Shown here in pieces: positions 1-6,163 of a stretch of DNA of 7,216 nt. The stretch comes from TMED161 sp964532515 (lineage in GTDB: Bacteria > Fidelibacterota > Marinisomatia > SCGC-AAA003-L08 > D37C17). The notes beneath the pieces were generated by a model. That model was not told where the DNA came from. It searched no databases and saw nothing but the letters and a program-made list of their open reading frames with translations. Position 1 is the stretch's first letter; each line of letters opens with the position of its first letter. The translations under genes and the position numbers were made by a program. The stretch is from contig CAZHKH010000080.1 in assembly GCA_964532515.1 (NCBI GenBank), forward strand, positions 1 through 7,216, written 5' to 3'.

Positions 1-240
1 AAGAAAATTTTATCAGAGGCGTACATGAAATCACAAAAAATTAGAGGTGATGCTGATGCCTATGCGATTAAAAGATACTCGCAGGCCTATGAACAAAGAG
101 ACGAAAATAATAAAATAAATAAAGATGCTATCGAATTTTATGAATTCCTAAAAAGTTTAGATGCATATGAGAACGTGTTTGATTCATCATCGAGACTCAT
201 CCTTTCCACTGATAGTGAATTTTTCAAATATTTAAAATAG
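1..240 (+). CDS. hflC: HflC, membrane-bound FtsH protease modulator (SPFH family), C-terminal part only
   Basis: This is the 3' end of a gene whose start lies before the window. The frame is open from base 1, giving 79 residues, and stops with TAG at 238-240. The protein ends like HflC: an RGDADAYAI segment (RGEGDAEA in typical members) followed by a helix, then FYEFLKSLDAYE, then a closing STDSEFFKYLK. E. coli HflC has the matching FYAFIRSLRAYE and SPDSDFFRYM near its C-terminus. HflC is anchored in the inner membrane by an N-terminal segment (not in this window), forms a large assembly with HflK on the periplasmic side, and modulates the FtsH protease. HflK is normally encoded just upstream. 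An internal ATG at 25 is not the real start, because the family resemblance continues upstream of it. No convincing terminator follows the stop. HflK and other SPFH proteins are less likely, since the DSEFF ending is typical of HflC. Confidence 0.9.
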   Translation, partial: KKILSEAYMKSQKIRGDADAYAIKRYSQAYEQRDENNKINKDAIEFYEFLKSLDAYENVFDSSSRLILSTDSEFFKYLK

Positions 241-330
241 TAAACCAAAATCTTAAAAAAATCTTTTAAAACCTTCTTTTTATACTTGCTTTTATCTAAT
301 TAATTGACTAAAATCTAAACGGATGATTAA

Positions 331-354
331 GTGGCTCGAAGGACTTTCCGCCAC
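331..354 (+). other. Short hairpin-forming inverted repeat between hflC and the large surface-protein gene
   Basis: GTGGC at 331-335 pairs with GCCAC at 350-354. Inside it GAA (338-340) can pair with TTC (346-348), leaving small bulges and a 5-base loop. It is the most G+C-rich stretch of an otherwise AT-rich gap. No T-run follows, so it is not a standard intrinsic terminator. It could be a processing or 3'-end hairpin of the hflC transcript, an operator, or part of a structured leader. I could not match it to a riboswitch class that I know. Confidence 0.35.
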
Positions 355-374
355 GATATTAAATAGAATAAAAA

Positions 375-388
375 GTGATCTACATCAA
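375..388. promoter_or_regulatory. CRP/FNR-family-like operator upstream of the 1819-residue surface protein gene
   Basis: GTGAT-CTAC-ATCAA matches the FNR-type consensus TTGAT-N4-ATCAA at 9 of 10 positions. Read in the CRP register (TGTGA-N6-TCACA, from base 374) it matches at 8 of 10. Its centre (381.5) lies 32 bp before the centre of a candidate -10 element at 411-416, which would place it at about -41.5, the class II activator position. A site of the same family lies upstream of the next gene. The regulator itself is not in the window, so whether it senses cAMP, oxygen or NO cannot be told. Confidence 0.45.
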
Positions 389-410
389 AGTTTTATTTAC
401 AAGATGTATT

Positions 411-418
411 TATTTTTG
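411..418 (+). promoter_or_regulatory. Candidate -10/-7 promoter element for the large surface protein gene
   Basis: TATTTTTG reads as a sigma70-type -10 (TATTTT, 4 of 6 to TATAAT) and also fits the Bacteroidota -7 consensus TAnnTTTG exactly. Transcription would start near 423, leaving a leader of about 70 bases. No good -35 or -33 element sits at the usual distance, as expected for an activator-dependent promoter using the palindrome at 375-388. In DNA this AT-rich such matches occur by chance, so this is a proposal. Confidence 0.3.
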
Positions 419-444
419 CATATGGTATTACATTTTATATGCAA
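416..444 (+). other. 8-bp perfect inverted repeat in the leader or promoter of the large surface protein gene
   Basis: TTGCATAT (416-423) is the exact reverse complement of ATATGCAA (437-444), separated by 13 bases, and two further G-T pairs can extend the stem. A TTTTT run begins five bases after the stem, at 449-453. It may be a dyad operator or a weak leader hairpin. If transcription starts near 423 the RNA hairpin would not form complete, which favours a DNA-level role or a different start site. Confidence 0.3.
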
Positions 445-476
445 GCAATTTTTGTTTAGTTTATTTTAAACCTACT

Positions 477-485
477 GGAGGAGGT
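477..485 (+). promoter_or_regulatory. Strong Shine-Dalgarno for the 1819-residue surface protein
   Basis: GGAGGAGGT contains AGGAGGT (479-485), a full match to the anti-Shine-Dalgarno end of 16S rRNA, with 7 bases between it and the ATG at 493. This fixes the start codon. Such a strong site is notable because the next gene has essentially none and many FCB-group genes lack one. Confidence 0.85.
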
Positions 486-492
486 ACAAAAG

Positions 493-3400
493 ATGAAACG
501 TTTATTAACCCTTAGCATACTACTAGGAACATTGTTCCCGGGAGTCTATTCTGAAGAAACAGGTTGGAGCTACAAGCAAACGACACTTCAGAGTTTTTAT
601 ATGTTCGCAACAAGTGATTTGGCTATTGATGGCGATGCCGTTGAAGAAGCTGATGTCATTGGTGCATTTACTGCCGATGGTGTTTGTGTTGGCTGGTCAT
701 ATGCAGAAGAAAACAATGGATTCGTAACTGTTCCCACTGTTGGAAATGACTGCGGAGCTTGTACAGGAGAGAATGATTATGCAGGAAATTATCTTGAGAA
801 TGGAGATATTCCTATTTTTAGAATCTTTGATGCATCAAGTGGCGATGATTCTACACCAACAACACAGAATGGTGTATTAGCTTTAGATTTATCTGGCGCG
901 CAATATGATGCGGGTACTTCAGATGGTGGATTTTCTAACAATGCTATATACATAAGTTCAGGCCCAGCAACTGCTTCGAATGTTAGCGGTTGTTCTGATG
1001 ATGCTTCTTGTACATTCGGTGGCAGCCACTGGTTAGAGGTTACAACATTTGGTGATGATGCTGCGTACCAAGAAACCGGTGGAAGCATAACCACTGATGA
1101 TGGCTCATGCGCCTATGACGATTGCAATGGTGATTGTGGTGGTACTGCTGTTATCGATGACTGTGGTGTTTGTGGTGGTGGAAACGCTGATAACCTTGGT
1201 TGTGGATGTTTCGAGCCAGGTCCATCAGGCTGTGACAATGCTTGTGGATCAACACTTGAATTTGACTGCTCAGGTGAGTGTGGTGGTTCTTTAGTGGATG
1301 ATGCATGTGGAGTATGTGATGGTGACGACTCAACGTGTACAGGCTGTACAGACGCTGATGCAGATAACTATGGCGATGGCAATATAATTGATGATGGATC
1401 TTGTACGTTTTCAGTAGATACTCCATCTAATGTAGTTGCTGAGAGTGGCCCAGCTAGAGTAATTCTTTCTTGGGATGCTGTAGATGCAGACTCATATGAT
1501 ATTTATTCAGATGGCGTAATGGTTGCTTCAACCAGCTCAAATTCAACTCAGGTACTAGGACTTTCCCCAGGTGTTGAATATTGTTTTAATGTAGTTGCAA
1601 ATAAATTTATTGATTATTTAGGCGAGACTATTAGCTCAGCTGCTTCTGACAGCGCATGTGCAACTCCAACTGAATCTGTTGGAATTACATGGGGTTGGCA
1701 GATGACAGGTAATATTGATGGTTGGGGAATTTTCCCGGCATCAAGTGAGCATAACTATTTAGGTTTCTCAGCTACTGCGAGCAACGGATTTGATGCAAGT
1801 TTAGATATCCCAGAACCTCCACTGGGTGCAAGTCAAAACTATGTGTCTGTTTATTTTGCTCACCCTGAGTGGAGCAACATATATGGTGATAATTTTACAC
1901 AGGACGTAAAAAGTGAAAGTCCTGAAGACCTTCCAGGGTGTGATGGTCAAGATGTGACAAATCTAGAGTGTAACCTAACTGAGTTTGAGGTTATGGTTGT
2001 GTCTGATATGGCTGGTGAAGCCTCATTGACATTTGAAGAATTTTCAACTCAGCACGCACTAAATGGCTCAGCCGTTCCTATCCCTGCAAATGTTCACACA
2101 TATGCAGAGATTGATGGCGTTCATCATTTAGTGAGTGAAGGAACAACTCTTGATTTCTTCCTATCTGAAGGAACTCCAAAGCTGATTACCGTTACTATTG
2201 GTAACATCGTTCCACAGGCCCCAGCTGCTTTAAGCGCTGATGGCGGTCATTTGCAGATAGATCTTGACTGGGACTCAGATACTGATGACATTCAAGATGT
2301 CGCCGGTAGATATCCTGCAACTTCATTTAATGTATATAGAGATGGTGGCCCATTATCAGCCGATCAGACTCTAAGCGCATTAATTAGTGAAGGTCAAGAT
2401 AATACAGATTATAATGATCAAGAAGATATGGAAGGTCATGCTGGTTATGGACTTCTATGGGAATCTTCTTATGATTATACTGTAACTGGTAACAACGAAG
2501 CGGGTGAATCTACTGATGGTCATAGAGTTAGCCATCATGATGGATCACATACAGATGTTGCTGGTAGACAGTCTGATACAAGTGCAACTACAGATGATAA
2601 TACTGATCCAGTTTCTGTAACTGCGCATGTAGAAACTTTAAATGGTACAAACATTGGTGCAGGCCACTATGAGATTACTCACAATGGTGACGCTGATGCA
2701 AATACTGTAAATATCCACGCAGATGGCTCAGGATCAAATGATGGAGATGTCAATCTTGCGGGTGATGTTGAAACAGATCAGTTTGGAACAGATTCAGGTA
2801 GATATCTGTGGACTCAGACTGGTGGCAGCGAGGACGTTACACTAAGTGGCGCTGAGACTGCTGATGTAAGTTTTGATATCGCAAACGTTCATGATGGTGA
2901 TACTAAATCTGTTACACTGAATCTTCATGTGGAGACAGATTATCCGATTAAAGGTGGAATAGGTACACATGAGCATGATGAAGAGATTACAGTGTTTATT
3001 GATGATGAGCCTAATCATGATCCAGTTGCTCCTTCAGCGTTAGCGCTTAGAGTAGGTGGAAATGATCTGTCTGTATTAACATATGATGATTTCTTATCAG
3101 ATGATAATGATACAAATGATTATGATGGTCAAGATCAGATTTGGCACGTGCCTCACGATGCAGATCCAGATACCGATTTAGCGGACTTGCACTTTGATGG
3201 AACATCAACTGATGCAGATGCCGGTGACTTAGATGATACTAATGGATTAGAAGTCGCTGATGATATCTTTTATCAGTGGTCGCTTATTACAGGCGCTGCA
3301 GCTGGATTCACATTTTCAGATTTAAATGACAATGGTTTGTATGATTTTGGTGAGCCAATTTTTAATGGTGGTGGTGAAGAGATTTACTATGAAACCAACT

Positions 3401-5952
3401 ACGGCGATGCTATTGCAGATGGTCCTTCTCCTCAGGATTTAGGAACAGATGCATTGCAATCACTGCAGCTTCCAGCAGATGTATACATTCTAAACTTACA
3501 CATAGAAGATAACTACGGTGACTCTGATTTTGTAAGTTATGTTATAGGTGTATCTGCTGAAAGAAATGATGGCCCAAGTTCAGATGCCGGTGCTGATCAA
3601 GAGTGGTACATGAACTACGAAGAAGATTATAAAGATATAGAGATGTCTGCACACAGTGTGGGTGACTCTGATCATGATCCTCTTGTTTATGGATACAGCT
3701 ACGATGGTCCTGGAACTAGTGCAGATTCACAGACACAAAACAGTGGCGATCATTTTGATGATGATTCAAACTTTTTCTGGGATGAATCTGGATTGTATGA
3801 TATACTATCAAACCCTCAAGGGCTTATAGAAGGTGTTCATACATTTACACTAACTTCAACAGATCCATACGGTGCAACTGCATCTGACTCATTTGTAATT
3901 GCAGTGTACGATGAGCCATCAGCTGTTGCGGTAACAGATCTTAGAGTTACAAACCCAGATCAGGCTTTTAAGCATATAGAAGTTGCATGGGAAGAAGGTA
4001 TTCATGCAGATGATGCATTCTTGTCAGATGGAACATATCTATGGACAGGAGAGCATGCGAATGCTGATTACTTTATCGTTTATTTAAATGGTGAAGCAAG
4101 AGCCACATATACTAATGATGAGGCTGTTGAAGGTGAGACATATACGCACCTTGAACCAGAGCTAGAAGCTGAATCTGATTATACTTTTGTTGTTGAGTCA
4201 TACAATAGTGATGACAGACTTGGTGATGATTCAAGTAGCGATGTTTCACAAACTACACACGATCGTCCTACAGTAACTGTTCTTAATCCAAATGGTGCGG
4301 AGATTGCATCTGTTGGTGATCTTTATAATGTTGATATATCAACTACCAATAAGCAGTTTATATCAAATATAGATGTGCTGTTCCTTGATGAAGCATCAGG
4401 TGAATACGTTGAAGAAGATCAAGTTCCTTCACTTGGAACAACCGGAGAGAATACTCAGATAGCATCTGAAGGTGAAGAGAGATACTATGGGGCTAAAGTT
4501 TTAGTTGTTGTTACTGATATAGGTAACTATAACGATGTTGTAGCAGACCCTGATCATGATACAGGCGTGCTAGATGAAAGCGCTGTTAATGGTGACAACG
4601 ATGGTTCTAGTAACAAAGAATCTAAAGAAGATGAAAGTGATGATAGCTTTACGCTTGCAGCTCATACACAAACAAATGGCTATTTAGGTGGCTGGCATAT
4701 ATTTGGCTCTCCAATAGTTCCGTATGAATCTGCTATGGAAGTAAATCTATCTGCATGCTTTGGAAACTTTGGTGCAAACTGGATAGCATATGATCAAGAT
4801 GGAAATTATGATATCGCGACCCTAGAGTTAAATCTAGGTCAAGGATATTATCTTGCTCTAGCAGGTTCAGATGACATGGTATTCCATGGAGATCCAGTAA
4901 CAGGTGATCCGGACAATGGCTCCTTAGCATCCCTAAGTCTTTCATCAGGTTGGAACCTTGCATCAAACCCACTTATTACAACTGTTTCAAAAGATCAGTT
5001 GACAGTTGAGTTTGATGGTGATGTCCAATCATGGGAAGAGGCTGTAAATGATAGTTGGATTCAGAACCAAGTTAAATCGTGGTTCCTTGATTCTCATCAG
5101 GATGTGGATGCATTAGTTCCATTTGGTGGATACTGGATTCACACTACAAGAGACTTGCAAGTGCACTTTACACCTCATTTGAATGTATATAGTTCTCGTG
5201 AAGATGTAAGTGAAGACTGGAGTCTAAAATTATCTGCCTCTGATGTACTAGGAAATGCGGTAGGTGACTTTGTTACAATTACATTAAAAGAAGATGCAAA
5301 TGATAATTTTGTATATGGAGAAGATGAAATCGATCATCCTAACCCAATTAGACCTGACTTTATTGATATGCACATCGATAGGTTCGACTGGGTGGGGATT
5401 TCAGATAATCATGGTATCATGGTTGAGTCTCCATACTTCTCAAGTGATGTACGCCCTGTAAGCGAGGTGGCAGATTTCCAAGTTTGGAATATCTCAGCCG
5501 AAGCATATAACGTACCAGGTGACGTTCAGTTGTCCTGGTCTATGACTGATGAAATCGAAGAAGATCTTCATTTAGTTGTTAAGGGAGAGGCGTATAACCT
5601 TAAGGAGCTTGCATCTATCGATGTGCCAACGACTTCATTGGATGATATGGTGATTGTTTTGGGTGATATAAGTTCATTCTTAGCTCCAGAACAGTTTGCT
5701 TTAAGTTCAGCATATCCAAATCCATTTAATCCAACCACTAGCTTGGATTTAAGTCTCAATCATAGCGGAAATGTAAACGTTAAGATTTACAACGTTGTAG
5801 GTCAGGTTGTTGCTACTCTTGCAAATGGCCACATGGATGCTGGATATCATACATTAACTTGGGATGCTTCAAGTATGGCAAGTGGTATGTATTTTGTAAA
5901 AGTTGAGGCAGGAACAAATGTTGCTGTTCAAAAGATAATGTTAATGAAGTAA
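493..5952 (+). CDS. Very large exported multidomain surface protein (Cys-rich, FN3-like, PKD-like) with T9SS type A sorting domain
   Basis: 1819 residues with a clear start: strong Shine-Dalgarno, then signal peptide MKRLLTLSILLGTLFPGVYS with likely cleavage after S20. Domains in order: about 22-113, a beta domain with DVIGAF, CVGW and YLENGDIPIF motifs, of the FCB type usually seen as IGAFVxGECRG; 167-304, a Cys-rich block; 309-391, FN3-like; 399-570, a domain with IPEPP (439-443) and FAHPEW, typical of Marinimicrobia-like surface proteins; 574-700, FN3-like with a His-rich insert; about 706-836, 843-1020 and 1027-1139, three PKD-like domains; 1141-1256, FN3-like; 1257-1385, a Kre9-like Ig domain (VLNPNGAE); 1398-1560, a GWHIFGSP/GWNLASNP/FGGYWI domain; 1574-1725, a beta domain related to the IPEPP type; 1731-1819, the sorting domain. 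No catalytic motif is visible. The protein is strongly Asp-rich. It is probably a cell-surface or secreted binding or adhesion protein, exported by Sec then T9SS; its ligand is unknown. Confidence 0.9.
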   Translation: MKRLLTLSILLGTLFPGVYSEETGWSYKQTTLQSFYMFATSDLAIDGDAVEEADVIGAFTADGVCVGWSYAEENNGFVTVPTVGNDCGACTGENDYAGNYLENGDIPIFRIFDASSGDDSTPTTQNGVLALDLSGAQYDAGTSDGGFSNNAIYISSGPATASNVSGCSDDASCTFGGSHWLEVTTFGDDAAYQETGGSITTDDGSCAYDDCNGDCGGTAVIDDCGVCGGGNADNLGCGCFEPGPSGCDNACGSTLEFDCSGECGGSLVDDACGVCDGDDSTCTGCTDADADNYGDGNIIDDGSCTFSVDTPSNVVAESGPARVILSWDAVDADSYDIYSDGVMVASTSSNSTQVLGLSPGVEYCFNVVANKFIDYLGETISSAASDSACATPTESVGITWGWQMTGNIDGWGIFPASSEHNYLGFSATASNGFDASLDIPEPPLGASQNYVSVYFAHPEWSNIYGDNFTQDVKSESPEDLPGCDGQDVTNLECNLTEFEVMVVSDMAGEASLTFEEFSTQHALNGSAVPIPANVHTYAEIDGVHHLVSEGTTLDFFLSEGTPKLITVTIGNIVPQAPAALSADGGHLQIDLDWDSDTDDIQDVAGRYPATSFNVYRDGGPLSADQTLSALISEGQDNTDYNDQEDMEGHAGYGLLWESSYDYTVTGNNEAGESTDGHRVSHHDGSHTDVAGRQSDTSATTDDNTDPVSVTAHVETLNGTNIGAGHYEITHNGDADANTVNIHADGSGSNDGDVNLAGDVETDQFGTDSGRYLWTQTGGSEDVTLSGAETADVSFDIANVHDGDTKSVTLNLHVETDYPIKGGIGTHEHDEEITVFIDDEPNHDPVAPSALALRVGGNDLSVLTYDDFLSDDNDTNDYDGQDQIWHVPHDADPDTDLADLHFDGTSTDADAGDLDDTNGLEVADDIFYQWSLITGAAAGFTFSDLNDNGLYDFGEPIFNGGGEEIYYETNYGDAIADGPSPQDLGTDALQSLQLPADVYILNLHIEDNYGDSDFVSYVIGVSAERNDGPSSDAGADQEWYMNYEEDYKDIEMSAHSVGDSDHDPLVYGYSYDGPGTSADSQTQNSGDHFDDDSNFFWDESGLYDILSNPQGLIEGVHTFTLTSTDPYGATASDSFVIAVYDEPSAVAVTDLRVTNPDQAFKHIEVAWEEGIHADDAFLSDGTYLWTGEHANADYFIVYLNGEARATYTNDEAVEGETYTHLEPELEAESDYTFVVESYNSDDRLGDDSSSDVSQTTHDRPTVTVLNPNGAEIASVGDLYNVDISTTNKQFISNIDVLFLDEASGEYVEEDQVPSLGTTGENTQIASEGEERYYGAKVLVVVTDIGNYNDVVADPDHDTGVLDESAVNGDNDGSSNKESKEDESDDSFTLAAHTQTNGYLGGWHIFGSPIVPYESAMEVNLSACFGNFGANWIAYDQDGNYDIATLELNLGQGYYLALAGSDDMVFHGDPVTGDPDNGSLASLSLSSGWNLASNPLITTVSKDQLTVEFDGDVQSWEEAVNDSWIQNQVKSWFLDSHQDVDALVPFGGYWIHTTRDLQVHFTPHLNVYSSREDVSEDWSLKLSASDVLGNAVGDFVTITLKEDANDNFVYGEDEIDHPNPIRPDFIDMHIDRFDWVGISDNHGIMVESPYFSSDVRPVSEVADFQVWNISAEAYNVPGDVQLSWSMTDEIEEDLHLVVKGEAYNLKELASIDVPTTSLDDMVIVLGDISSFLAPEQFALSSAYPNPFNPTTSLDLSLNHSGNVNVKIYNVVGQVVATLANGHMDAGYHTLTWDASSMASGMYFVKVEAGTNVAVQKIMLMK
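991..1404 (+). repeat. Cys-rich block: two DCxGxCGG...CGVC units flanked by GCxD...DDGSC units
   Basis: Residues 167-304 of the large protein hold 18 cysteines. Two units aligned without gaps (residues 210-229 and 258-277, 48 residues apart) share 13 of 20 positions, with the frame D-C-x-G-x-C-G-G, V, D, then C-G-V-C. They are flanked by GCSD...DDGSC (167-206) and GCTD...DDGSC (285-304). Modules like these are frequent in exported FCB-group proteins and probably form disulfide- or metal-stabilised spacers; no enzymatic role is known to me. The first flanking unit is stretched by an insertion, and in the second the middle Cys is replaced by D291. Confidence 0.8.
5683..5949 (+). other. T9SS type A C-terminal sorting domain
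   Basis: Residues 1731-1819 begin with a linker and YPNPFNPTT (1741-1749), continue through LSLNHSGNVNVKIYNVVGQV and end with GMYFVKVEAG and QKIMLMK. This is the classic FlgD-like Ig fold of type IX secretion cargo (TIGR04183-like), including the hallmark YPNPFNP opening and a basic final residue. It implies outer-membrane passage through T9SS, with removal of the domain or anchoring at the surface. T9SS components are not in the window. Confidence 0.9.
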
Positions 5953-5988
5953 TTATATAGTTAGTTCTTATAATTAGTTGATTATTTT

Positions 5989-6022
5989 CAAAAGCCCTTG
6001 CAGTAATATGTAGGGGCTTTTG
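5989..6022 (+). terminator. Intrinsic terminator after the large surface protein gene
   Basis: CAAAAGCCC (5989-5997) pairs perfectly with GGGCTTTTG (6014-6022). The stem extends inward through T-G, T-A, G-T, C-G and A-T pairs to a loop of about six bases. The TTTT of the 3' arm serves as the U-tract and the AAAA of the 5' arm makes the element potentially bidirectional. It lies 36 bases after the stop codon and separates this transcription unit from the next gene. Confidence 0.85.
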
Positions 6023-6048
6023 AGGTATAAATGGATATATATATATAT

Positions 6049-6064
6049 TGTGATAGTTCTCACA
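6049..6064. promoter_or_regulatory. CRP-like operator, perfect TGTGA-N6-TCACA, upstream of the second exported protein
   Basis: TGTGATAGTTCTCACA matches the ten conserved positions of the CRP consensus. It lies in the gap between the terminator and the ATG at 6164. Its centre (6056.5) is 42 bp before the centre of a TATAAT box at 6096-6101. That is one helical turn more than the class II spacing seen at the previous gene, while a poorer TAAATA at 6086-6091 would give exactly the class II spacing. A member of the CRP/FNR superfamily is the likely binder. Confidence 0.55.
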
Positions 6065-6095
6065 TGAAAATTAGAGTATAAGTATTAAATATATA

Positions 6096-6101
6096 TATAA
6101 T
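6096..6101 (+). promoter_or_regulatory. Candidate -10 box TATAAT for the second exported protein gene
   Basis: A perfect TATAAT sits at the end of an AT-dinucleotide run (6089-6098). It would start transcription near 6108 and leave a leader of about 56 bases. The -35 region (around 6071-6078) does not resemble TTGACA, consistent with activator dependence. Another run, (AT)7, lies at 6035-6048, just before the CRP-like palindrome. In DNA this AT-rich, TATAAT can occur by chance. Confidence 0.4.
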
Positions 6102-6163
6102 TCAATAATAGCTTTTTTAGTTAAAAATTATTTAATTTACCGTGCTTTATTCGAATATGGGAT

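Noticed and set aside
304..332. TTGACT as a -35 box
   Set aside because: The hexamer at 17 bp spacing (TTAAGT, 327-332) is a poor -10 match, and no better one lies at usable distance.
381..417. Possible terminator: TACATC...GATGTA followed by TTTATTTTT
   Set aside because: The stem is only six mostly A-T pairs with a 16-base loop, and its left arm overlaps the better-supported CRP/FNR-like palindrome.
789..1426. Open frames on the - strand (789-1094 and 1151-1426)
   Set aside because: They lie wholly inside the large surface-protein gene, encode low-complexity His/Leu- or Pro-rich peptides mirroring its GAT/GGT-rich codons, and show no ribosome binding site or family motif.
4733..5759. Open frames on the - strand (4733-4972 and 5568-5759)
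   Set aside because: They are shadows of the C-terminal domains of the large protein, whose forward frame has clear family motifs throughout.
6114..6127. TTTTTA-GT-TAAAAA inverted repeat
   Set aside because: It has a two-base spacer and A/T only, so it cannot form a normal hairpin and is expected by chance in such AT-rich DNA.
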